This document shows positions 6,785 to 14,955 of a stretch of DNA of 17,853 nt, one piece after another (position 1 is the first letter of the stretch; each line of letters opens with the position of its first letter). The position numbers and the translations under genes were made by a program. The notes under the pieces are model-generated. The model saw nothing but the letters and a program-made list of their open reading frames with translations, had not been told where the DNA came from and did no database searches. The stretch is taken from positions 1 through 17,853 of the forward strand of contig JAJRTT010000070.1 of the NCBI GenBank assembly GCA_024278155.1, given 5' to 3'. This DNA comes from Bacteroidota bacterium (GTDB taxonomy: Bacteria; Bacteroidota; Bacteroidia; Bacteroidales; JAADJA01).

Positions 6785-9700
6785 TTAGCGGAGAATAATC
6801 GGTTTTACAATTTGCCCCTTGTCGTTTTTGACAATCAGGTAGAACATCCCTTTGTTCAAATTGCTCAAATCAATTGTTTTTAGGGAGGTGTCGTAATTAT
6901 CGTTTTCGTAAACCTGTACTCCGAGGGAATTCACGACTTTCAATTGAACAGTTCCGTTTGTGCCAAATTCAATATTGAAAACCCCGTTTGAAGGGTTGGG
7001 GTAAATGTTGATTTCGGAATTTGAAATATCTTCTATCCCTGTACAAACGTTCACCGTGATGTAAGCTTCCTGTGTAAAGGTTTCGGTATCGGTCCCGTCA
7101 GAAACAGTAAGCGTTACGTCATAAGTGCCGGCAGTTGCATAAGTGACCACCGGGTTTTCCTCCGTAGAGGTTTCCGGATCGCCACCGGGGAATTCCCAGC
7201 TCCAGGACGCAACAGCTCCCAATGAATAATCGGTAAACTGAACTTCTTCATTTTCGCAAACCTCGGTTTCTTCAGCAATAAAATAAGCAGTCAGGACTTG
7301 GCCTCCAATACCAAAAAACTGAAGGTATTCTGCCATTAGCTCTTCTTTTGTTGATGTACCATCGTCCAACCCGCCAAATTCGTGCGAACAACCGATTGTT
7401 TTATAGGTCCCGGCATCATAGGCAATACCCGTTCCATAAGCGGGTGATTGGTTCGCCAAAATTTCAAATGCCGGTGAAGTGGCCGTTAAATGATCCATAT
7501 AACTGTTGTCCCCGGAATAATTGAAAGACATCCCTTCGGTAAATGTACCGTCTTCACCAAGAACATTGCCTAAATCACTTGTGCCATCTTCGGTTGCGTT
7601 GATATTGAACATCGGGTGCACGGGTGTGGGCGAATCATAATACCAGGTATCGCCACCTTCCATATAAAGGTTTCCGCCAGTGTTCAGGAAATCGGCAAAT
7701 TGTTGCCCTTCACCGGAAGTCAAAACATGGTTGTCCGAAAAAATCCCAAGGCAAAGGAACACGGATGAATAGAGTTCAAGGTCATCCGGGACAGATGGGA
7801 GTATCTCGGCAGTCACCCCATTTGCCGACATGGCATCGAGCATGGCAGGTGCCGAGTTGTTATTGGCATCCAAATCAACAATGCAAACCGGTATATGGCC
7901 CACAACCTCTATGAAAGAGCCTTCCCCGCTTATTCCCATATCGGCGGAAATATCCATATTGAAGGTAGCCATATGGCCAATTGGGGTATTTGCATCGGCA
8001 GTAACTGTATAAACCTGTTCACCATCTGTGTTAGCCAACATATCGCCATAGGCCATTGAAGGTTCATCAATGGTGATAAAAGGATCGGCACAAATAAGCA
8101 ATCCACTGACCGAATAGGCATCCGAAGAACCTTCGTTTAGGAGCTGAACGGTAATTTCGACCGTTTCGCCCGGATCGATTTTCCCGTTCCCGTTTCCTGT
8201 GGCATCATCAATTGAATAGGAATCCAGGTTCATGACCGGCGCATGTAAATTAACGTTCATTGTTGAAGTCCAAAGCTCTTTTTCATTTCCATCGGTGAAT
8301 TCAACATCGATGGTTGCGGTATATCCGTCAGGTGCGTCTTCTGCAATGGTAATCGCAAAAGCCCCATCGCCATTTGCGTTTTGGTTTGCACCAATATCGC
8401 CATAGCTGTAAGAATCATCAGTAATTGTAATATAAGGGTCATTTGTGCCGATAACGGCATTGATCCCGGTGGCATCCACTGAGCCAACGTTGGAGGCAGT
8501 CACATTAAGTAATACTGCTTCACCGTAGTCGGCTTGTCCGTTATTGTTGCCATTTGAATCATCCACTTCACATTCCTCAACAACAATCCATGCCTTGTTG
8601 GAAGATGCAACCGTAATGTCCTGATAAATTGTTTCGAGGTTAAAACCGGTCACGACCAATTTGGCGGTTCCGGGTGTAATTGCATGCTCGATTGTCACAC
8701 TTCCATTGGCATCAGTGACCCCACTGAAATAATCACTCCCGTTGGAGATACAAACCATTGCCCCTTCAAACGGGCCGCCAGGTCCGCTAACGGTGGTTGT
8801 GAAAGGAATTCCGGCCATAACTATTTCGGTGGAAAGTGAGATGTTTCCGGGTGCTTCGGTACGGGGTTGCATGGAAGGGTCACCAAAGGTTGTCCATGTT
8901 TTGGCTGTTTCCCAATCATCGGCACCTCCCGATTCGGTTGTCATCAATGTTAATCCGTTAAAAACAATTGCACCGAGTGTAGTCCTTCCTTCGGTCGTGT
9001 TGATCCCGTTTTGTCCGGGGTGGTCGTCATAATTGTAACCTCCGGTGAGGATGTCGTTGAAATAATCCTGTCCGCGCATGGGTGGCTGCCAGGGCTGGCT
9101 TATGGTAGCCATTAGTGTCATTATTGCCCCGCCATTGCTTTTGCGAAGCCATGCCTCGGCAAAGCAAGTGCCGGTATGGAAATCACCGTTGTCACAAGCT
9201 ACCGAAATAATCCAGGGCAGTTTATCGCCATTGGATAGCGCAGATACGTTGCTGTTGCTAAATCCCGTTGTTCCCCAGGAAGTGGGGGACCCATGGCCAC
9301 AATAGTTGATAATGCCCGTTCCGTTGTTGACAGCTGTTGTCACCATGCTTATGTTTGCGCTCGGGTCATAAATCGGGTTGTGCGAATCAAAGGAGAAAGG
9401 ATCCAGCTTATCATCAAAAATAATTTGTATGTGTTCATAATCAATTTCGCTGTCATCACCATTTGTCGCCCCTTGGTCGGAAGCAATGCCCGTAGATATT
9501 GCGTACCAATCGCCACCCGCTTCGGGGTTCTTTTCGTAATTGATTATTTTATCAACCTGAACGGTGACATCGGAAGGCGAATTTGCTGAAATCCGACCAA
9601 TGGTTATATCTGCATAATCATCGCTTCCCGCAACACATCCAAGCTGTGGGTCCATGGGCGAACCACTACTTAGGGTTTCGCACTTAATATCGTCCCAGTC

Positions 9701-10567
9701 ACCCACCAATTGAACATACAATAGGTTGTTGTTTGCATCGTAGGCATCCTGAACAAGTGTTTTTACATTGGTATTGGTAGCAACCACTTCCATAGAAACA
9801 TTGTAGCCTTTTTCCATTTTCCAATCTATCCAGGGCTGGATGGCATCTTCGTCACGATCGGTACAAATTACCAGGATATCACCGTATTGCCCAATGGTCA
9901 AATCGTCTTTTGCATCGGGATAGTTGATGAAAATGGAACTGTAGATTGCATTCATCTCTGTTAATACCGTCTTTGTGTTTTTTGGCAAAGGATTAATCGC
10001 CGGGCTGTCGTTTTCAACAAGTCTTACGGTAATTGAACGATATACCCTCAATGTATTTTGAGCGGCATTGTACCTGAACGGGTAAACATAAATATTTGTC
10101 CCCCTTAAATCTTTCAGGATATATGGTGAAGTTTGTGTGGCCAGATTTTGAGGGCACCAATTATCGCGCAAGGAGCTTTCGCTTATTTCATAAGGGATTG
10201 TTGAAGGGTCTTGGTCGCGGTATATAACACCACGTGACGGGAGCAAGGGGAAATCGAGTGAATACTCTTCATATTCCCCTTCGATTACTTCAAGGCTTAC
10301 ATTTTTATTGGCAGATAATTTTACGGAAGCATGGATAAAAGGCAATTCTGCAAAGCCCTTTTTATTTGTAAACACACTTCCTTCAAAAAGGATTTTGGAA
10401 TATGAAATACCATCAATATTTATTTGGCTTAGTTCATAATCCCCAAGGGTGAAATTCAATTCATATTGATCACTTGTAGGTTGATTGAAACTTACTTCAA
10501 AGCCGGCAGATGCATAAAGCCCGGCAAAGAATAACACAAACGCAATGGATAATACGGTTTTCTTCAT
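6785..10567 (-). CDS. Gingipain-like cysteine protease (peptidase C25, Rgp type) with T9SS sorting domain
   Basis: A secreted endopeptidase of 1260 residues. Order: signal peptide (1-21, cleavage near ASA), C25 propeptide (about 22-225), catalytic domain (about 228-570), Ig-like domain (575-655), two beta-sandwich repeats each starting with DDxxGNxNGxxDxGE (669-683, 787-801), a flavodoxin/glutamine-amidotransferase-like alpha/beta domain (about 891-1088), a PKD domain (about 1100-1173; WSWEFPGG, YATAGTYDVTLTV) and a T9SS type A tail (from INIYPNPSNG at 1186). Catalytic H425 lies in NYCGHGS and C458 in SVACDNGDF, 33 residues apart as in RgpB (H211/C244). ATISQPWQPPMRGQD matches the Rgp S1-pocket segment (W493, M497). 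It would act at the cell surface or be released. It is second in a tandem with the 10633-14565 gene; a weak -7-like TAACTTTC lies 5 bases before its ATG. The substrate is unproven. Confidence 0.93.
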   Translation of the reverse strand: MKKTVLSIAFVLFFAGLYASAGFEVSFNQPTSDQYELNFTLGDYELSQINIDGISYSKILFEGSVFTNKKGFAELPFIHASVKLSANKNVSLEVIEGEYEEYSLDFPLLPSRGVIYRDQDPSTIPYEISESSLRDNWCPQNLATQTSPYILKDLRGTNIYVYPFRYNAAQNTLRVYRSITVRLVENDSPAINPLPKNTKTVLTEMNAIYSSIFINYPDAKDDLTIGQYGDILVICTDRDEDAIQPWIDWKMEKGYNVSMEVVATNTNVKTLVQDAYDANNNLLYVQLVGDWDDIKCETLSSGSPMDPQLGCVAGSDDYADITIGRISANSPSDVTVQVDKIINYEKNPEAGGDWYAISTGIASDQGATNGDDSEIDYEHIQIIFDDKLDPFSFDSHNPIYDPSANISMVTTAVNNGTGIINYCGHGSPTSWGTTGFSNSNVSALSNGDKLPWIISVACDNGDFHTGTCFAEAWLRKSNGGAIMTLMATISQPWQPPMRGQDYFNDILTGGYNYDDHPGQNGINTTEGRTTLGAIVFNGLTLMTTESGGADDWETAKTWTTFGDPSMQPRTEAPGNISLSTEIVMAGIPFTTTVSGPGGPFEGAMVCISNGSDYFSGVTDANGSVTIEHAITPGTAKLVVTGFNLETIYQDITVASSNKAWIVVEECEVDDSNGNNNGQADYGEAVLLNVTASNVGSVDATGINAVIGTNDPYITITDDSYSYGDIGANQNANGDGAFAITIAEDAPDGYTATIDVEFTDGNEKELWTSTMNVNLHAPVMNLDSYSIDDATGNGNGKIDPGETVEITVQLLNEGSSDAYSVSGLLICADPFITIDEPSMAYGDMLANTDGEQVYTVTADANTPIGHMATFNMDISADMGISGEGSFIEVVGHIPVCIVDLDANNNSAPAMLDAMSANGVTAEILPSVPDDLELYSSVFLCLGIFSDNHVLTSGEGQQFADFLNTGGNLYMEGGDTWYYDSPTPVHPMFNINATEDGTSDLGNVLGEDGTFTEGMSFNYSGDNSYMDHLTATSPAFEILANQSPAYGTGIAYDAGTYKTIGCSHEFGGLDDGTSTKEELMAEYLQFFGIGGQVLTAYFIAEETEVCENEEVQFTDYSLGAVASWSWEFPGGDPETSTEENPVVTYATAGTYDVTLTVSDGTDTETFTQEAYITVNVCTGIEDISNSEINIYPNPSNGVFNIEFGTNGTVQLKVVNSLGVQVYENDNYDTSLKTIDLSNLNKGMFYLIVKNDKGQIVKPIILR

Positions 10568-10586
10568 CTTTTGAAAGTTAAGGGTT

Positions 10587-10618
10587 AAAAAAAACCCCCA
10601 GGGTCTTACGCCTGAGAG
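10587..10618 (-). terminator. Intrinsic terminator or attenuator between the two C25 protease genes
   Basis: On the minus strand CTCTCAGG (10618-10611) pairs with CCTGGGGG (10602-10595), 8 pairs of which two are G-U, around an 8-base loop, followed directly by eight Ts (10594-10587). It sits 14 bases after the stop of the upstream protease gene and 19 bases before the ATG of the next, so it should end or reduce read-through between the paralogues. Confidence 0.72.
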
Positions 10619-10632
10619 CTTGAAGTTAAATG

Positions 10633-13600
10633 TTATTTGGAATGGACGATCCGTTTCACGAGTTTGTACTCTTCTGTTTCGAAGTGCAGGAAGTAAACAC
10701 CCTGCTCAAGGTTGGAGGCATCGAAACGGATCCTGTGGTTTCCGGAAGTTCTCTTGCTATTGTCTTCGATTACGGCAACTTGCTGGCCAAATGTATTGTA
10801 AATAGTAACTTTGATGCTGGAAGATGTTGTAAGCGAGAAATCCAGGGAGAATTCGTTGGTAAACGGATTCGGGAAAATATTTACATTTTCTCCGTTCTCT
10901 ATTTCAATAATGCCTGTGTAAATAAAATACAATTCGTTTGACATATCCGATTCACAACCATATTCGCTCGTAACGATAACATAATATGTATCGGTTGCAG
11001 ATGGGGTGTAGGTTTGTCCTGTCGCACCAGTAATTTCCCCATTGGAATCGTACCATTGGTTCCCACTAATGGCACTCGATACCAGGTTTTCGGTTTCCTG
11101 TGTAATCACAGGGGTTTCGGGAACAGCATTTACCGTAAGGGTAACATCATCGGAAATCGTTGAGTTTCCATCTCCAACAACAACCGTATAAGTAATGGTT
11201 TCGTCTGGAGTGGCAACCGGATCGTAAATATTGGGGTCGCTCAGCCCTGTTGTTGGGTTCCATTCGTAAGTATAACCACCGTTACCTCCCGAAGCAAAAG
11301 CATTCAGTTGTGAACTTTCGCCAAGGCACAAATCAGACGGGTTAGCTGAGGCCGTTACGGTGAGAGGGGCTGCACCACCTGCAAATGGTGGGAAAATGAT
11401 AAAATCGATCCAGGCACAGTCGCCATTACTTGAAACGGAGTAATCTTTTTCATAGGCCCACTTAAATGTATGTTCGCCAGCTGTCACAGGATAGGATACT
11501 TCTTCCCATCCAGCTTCACCTGCCCATTCCCCTTGTTGTACACCATCGATATAAAACCTCAGGTAATCGTAATTGTCCTCGGAAGATACTTTTCTGAAAA
11601 ATGAAATTTGATCATCGGCCGTAACGTTCACGGTTATTGTTAAATCAGATGTTTGGTCATCGGTAATTGTTCCCGACTTGGCTGCATAATCCCCTTCATA
11701 AGGATCGTTTCCATCAATTTGCCAATCGGCTGCCCCGCCAAATTCCCATTCATAACTATCAAAACCTGCAGATTCAAAGTCTTCGATAACAAGGCCTATA
11801 TTTAATGCTAAGGTCAAATCGGCGCCATAAACCCCGGCCAAAACAGAATAACCTATCTCAACGACATCCCCTATTTGGGCATTTGCATCAACGGTAACAT
11901 TAAATACGGCATTTTTGGTTTCACCGGCTTCTATGGTTTCCAGGTCATATGTGGAATTGTTGATCGTGATCAATCCACTTGAAGTTGCTGCCGTGGCAAG
12001 GGCATCCAATGCATCACTTGAACCTTCGTTCATGTTCACTACGATAATATCGGCATTTTCGCCCGGGTCCAAACGACCATTGTTGTTGCCATATGCATCA
12101 TCCACATAAAAAGTCCCGATTTCGACAACGGGCGCATTCAAGGTAATATTGAATACTGAGTTCCAGGTATCGGCCCCATCGGTAATGTCCATATCGAACT
12201 GGACCACATGTTGGTCTTCGATCAATTCATTCACCGTAAATTCAAAAGCGCCCATTTCGGTCACACTTGCATTGGGATCGATATTTGGCCAGCTATGGGT
12301 CGCATTGTCAATGGCCACATTTGCATCCGTTGCGGAGATGGTTGCAGAAAGGTTGGTGCCTGTAATACTCCCCAAATTTTGAAGGGCCATATCCAGGAGG
12401 ATATTTTCGTTGTAATCCACTTTGCCGTCATTGTTCCCATTGCTGTCATCTATCGTAAACTCATCAAAAAGGATATAAGCACCTTCGGGGGAAGAAACGT
12501 TGACTGTTCCTATAAATGGTTTCAAATTCTGGCCTGTAATGACCACATCTGCTTCGCCGGGAACAGCAATGGGGTTGAACATGTTCACTTCGGCAAGTCC
12601 GGTTTCGTCGGCAATGGCACAGCCACAAAGTTCACCATCTTTTGAAATGGCCACATAAGCATAGGCATCGGTATTTACAGTAAAGCTTGCTGCTCCAAGG
12701 GGCATAAGTCCCTGATAATTGGCTGTGGCATCAGGTGGTTGCGAAAAATAAATCATGATCGAAGGGTCGCCCATCAAGTGATAGATCTCCCAATAATAGG
12801 TTTCCATAGTCGATCCGGCCTGGGTAACAGCAAGGTTTCCTGCCGAAGGCATTTGTCCCTGGGTTGCGTACCATTCCGCCAAAGGTTCGCCACTATCGTG
12901 GAAAGTGCGGTCGTAAGCACCGTAATGATCAACATTGTAAACAGGGTTGGCGGCAATAGCTTCAAAACCTACACCGAACCAAAAATCTTCGTCCCAATAG
13001 GTACTGTTTGATCCACCAATATATCCAAGGGCGCCTTTGTTGGCGGCCCTCAGCATCTCTTCCCCAAAGCAGGTAGTCTGGAATTCAACGGAAGAACAAC
13101 AGTTCCCAATTACCAATGGGTATTTGTGATTGTTTGTAAGACCAGGGATATGGCCAATGTTGAACGCAGGGTCTGACCATCCACTCGGGCCGCAATGTGC
13201 TGTATAATTGGCAAAGGAAACACCATCGCTGATATTTTGCCTTATCTCCTGTGAGTAGTTTCCTCCTCCCGGTTCGGGCTGGAGATAGGTATGTGAATAA
13301 ATCCCATGGGCGGCATTGAAGTAGTATGTCGTTCCGTAATTAATCTGTCCGTTGCCCCAGGTAAGCTGGTGGCTTGCATCGGCACCGGCAACCATCACTA
13401 CTTCATCAAGGAAAGAAGGATCGGGGAATGTGTATTGTTCATATTCCAGGGTTTTGTCAATTTGCGGCTGCAGTTCGGTCAGGTTATTTGCCGACCATCT
13501 CCCATAATAACATTCTGGATAAATATCGCCCGTGTATTCACAATAATAAAGATCGGTTACATGACCGGCTGCCGTACCTGTAAAGGCTGGTATTTGTGCA

Positions 13601-14565
13601 ACATCGCCCACGAACAAAACAAAGCTCTGTGCATTTGCACCTGTCGGGGGATTATTGTAATAGTCTTCAAGAAAACTTTTGATCGAAGAGGTTGTATTTC
13701 CCACATTTGGGTCATCGGTATAAGCCACAACTACATTGAAGCCTTTTTTCGTTTTCCATTCAACCACAGGTTGAAGGGCGTCTTCGAACATGGGATCGGA
13801 TACAATAATCATCGTTACGGGCTCATCCATGATCAGCTCTTTTCCTTCCAATGGCTTGTAATTGATCAGCTCATTATAAACTCTTTCATAATATGGGGAA
13901 AACAACTTTTGTTTCCGCGAGATGGTTTCACCGATATCCGCATTGTTAAAGTCGATACGAACATCGAGGTTGGAAAAAACACGGACCTGGTTCGTTACCG
14001 GATTATAGAGAACCGGGGAAATCTCGACCCGTGCCATATGCACGCCCCTCATAACCCCAAGGTCAACAAGCCTAACAATGTCCTGACCATAAAATTCATC
14101 AATGTTGTACCGCTCCTGGTCGTAAACAAATTCCAAATCGTTGGGGTCATCAATGCTTTTTGAAACCGGTGGCTGAACAGGCAGCACGAAATTGTCAATT
14201 CCGTATTCCGCCAAATCTGCTTCAAAATAGGTCATGTTATTGAAACCGACGTTAACGGTAGAATTTACCGGGATTTCAATTAACCTTTTTAGAACAGGAA
14301 GTTGAGGGTCTCCTTCACTTTCGGTATAACCATATCCGGGAACGTTCAATAATGTAAAATAACCTTCTTTGGTTTTTACATTTATGAAATTAATGTCGGA
14401 AAGGGTGCTACTCATTTCTAAAGTTGAGTAGGTGTTTTTCGTGATTTTAAGTGCGGTGGAAACATTTGAGTTCACCTTGATGTTCCCGGCATATAGCATA
14501 CTGGAAACAAATGCCGTCAGGGTTAAAGCCAGCATTGCCTTTTTCATAATCGTATTCTTCTTCAT
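10633..14565 (-). CDS. Gingipain-like cysteine protease (peptidase C25, Kgp type) with T9SS sorting domain
   Basis: A secreted endopeptidase of 1310 residues. Order: signal peptide (1-26, ending LYAG), C25 propeptide (about 27-245), catalytic domain (about 248-610), Ig-like domain (about 615-692), two beta-sandwich repeats opening with DDxxGNxNGxxDxxE (706-720, 822-836), a MAM/adhesin-like jelly roll (about 927-1060; YLRFYIDG, HTFKWAYEKDYSV, CAWIDFI), two Ig/PKD-like domains (1066-1145, 1148-1215) and a T9SS type A tail (from VNIFPNPF at 1228). Catalytic H457 (NYTAHCGPSGW) and C490 (GNCC) are 33 apart, as in Kgp (H444/C477). D527 in YWDEDFW aligns with Kgp D516, the Lys-binding residue, so cleavage after Lys is a reasonable but untested guess. 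Of the two ATGs at 14565 and 14547 (MKKAMLAL), the second would give a more usual signal peptide. A TATATTTG box lies about 50 bases upstream. Confidence 0.93.
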   Translation of the reverse strand: MKKNTIMKKAMLALTLTAFVSSMLYAGNIKVNSNVSTALKITKNTYSTLEMSSTLSDINFINVKTKEGYFTLLNVPGYGYTESEGDPQLPVLKRLIEIPVNSTVNVGFNNMTYFEADLAEYGIDNFVLPVQPPVSKSIDDPNDLEFVYDQERYNIDEFYGQDIVRLVDLGVMRGVHMARVEISPVLYNPVTNQVRVFSNLDVRIDFNNADIGETISRKQKLFSPYYERVYNELINYKPLEGKELIMDEPVTMIIVSDPMFEDALQPVVEWKTKKGFNVVVAYTDDPNVGNTTSSIKSFLEDYYNNPPTGANAQSFVLFVGDVAQIPAFTGTAAGHVTDLYYCEYTGDIYPECYYGRWSANNLTELQPQIDKTLEYEQYTFPDPSFLDEVVMVAGADASHQLTWGNGQINYGTTYYFNAAHGIYSHTYLQPEPGGGNYSQEIRQNISDGVSFANYTAHCGPSGWSDPAFNIGHIPGLTNNHKYPLVIGNCCSSVEFQTTCFGEEMLRAANKGALGYIGGSNSTYWDEDFWFGVGFEAIAANPVYNVDHYGAYDRTFHDSGEPLAEWYATQGQMPSAGNLAVTQAGSTMETYYWEIYHLMGDPSIMIYFSQPPDATANYQGLMPLGAASFTVNTDAYAYVAISKDGELCGCAIADETGLAEVNMFNPIAVPGEADVVITGQNLKPFIGTVNVSSPEGAYILFDEFTIDDSNGNNDGKVDYNENILLDMALQNLGSITGTNLSATISATDANVAIDNATHSWPNIDPNASVTEMGAFEFTVNELIEDQHVVQFDMDITDGADTWNSVFNITLNAPVVEIGTFYVDDAYGNNNGRLDPGENADIIVVNMNEGSSDALDALATAATSSGLITINNSTYDLETIEAGETKNAVFNVTVDANAQIGDVVEIGYSVLAGVYGADLTLALNIGLVIEDFESAGFDSYEWEFGGAADWQIDGNDPYEGDYAAKSGTITDDQTSDLTITVNVTADDQISFFRKVSSEDNYDYLRFYIDGVQQGEWAGEAGWEEVSYPVTAGEHTFKWAYEKDYSVSSNGDCAWIDFIIFPPFAGGAAPLTVTASANPSDLCLGESSQLNAFASGGNGGYTYEWNPTTGLSDPNIYDPVATPDETITYTVVVGDGNSTISDDVTLTVNAVPETPVITQETENLVSSAISGNQWYDSNGEITGATGQTYTPSATDTYYVIVTSEYGCESDMSNELYFIYTGIIEIENGENVNIFPNPFTNEFSLDFSLTTSSSIKVTIYNTFGQQVAVIEDNSKRTSGNHRIRFDASNLEQGVYFLHFETEEYKLVKRIVHSK

Positions 14566-14955
14566 TCGTACTCTTTTTAGGATTGTTTTTTGAATAATGG
14601 ATTTTGTAAGCGCAAATATATGTTGATTCTTTTATAATTCCTAAAATGTTTTCAATAGACAAAAGCCGTTTATATTTGGTTGCTTAAAACCCCGGGGAGT
14701 TCGTTTTATGTAATATGGCCTGTTTTGATTTGTTCCATTTAACGGCCAATCACTGAAAGGGAACCGTATGGAATAAGACCGTTGCGAAGCTCATTTTGCA
14801 AAAATATTCCAGCATTGCCTTCGTTTTGCCACTTGGGCGAAACAAGGGCCAGGGAAATTTTTCAACCGCAGTCATCTTTCTGATAATGAGGATTGAAAAA
14901 TTTTGATACCGAAGATCGGGAATAAAAAACGAATAGCCATCAATTACATTTCCAC
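14566..14955. other. 390-base gap without a recognisable gene
   Basis: Between the protease start and the permease stop. It holds the -7 box above, the 8-bp palindrome CCCCGGGG (14690-14697), and an 11-bp perfect inverted repeat AAATTTTTCAA (14855-14865) / TTGAAAAATTT (14893-14903) with a 27-base spacer. The inverted repeat lies downstream of the permease gene but has no T tract on the minus strand, so it is not a standard terminator. A minus-strand frame continuing out of the permease gene to 14750 shows no family features. Otherwise I see nothing. Confidence 0.5.
14613..14620 (-). promoter_or_regulatory. Bacteroidota-type -7 box for the protease tandem
   Basis: The minus strand reads TATATTTG, an exact TAnnTTTG match, 47 bases upstream of the ATG at 14565, giving an expected leader of about 40 bases. 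The -33 element is not clear: only a TTTTA about 24 bases upstream. The box is AT-rich, so chance occurrence is possible. Confidence 0.45.

Noticed and set aside
13306..14163. 285-codon plus-strand frame opposite the Kgp-type protease
   Set aside because: It lies fully inside a well-supported gene on the other strand, has an odd Ile/His-rich composition and no recognisable domain; it is a shadow.
14671..14678. Plus-strand TATATTTG promoter box
   Set aside because: It would drive transcription only into the back of the permease gene with no downstream plus-strand gene; likely chance in AT-rich DNA.
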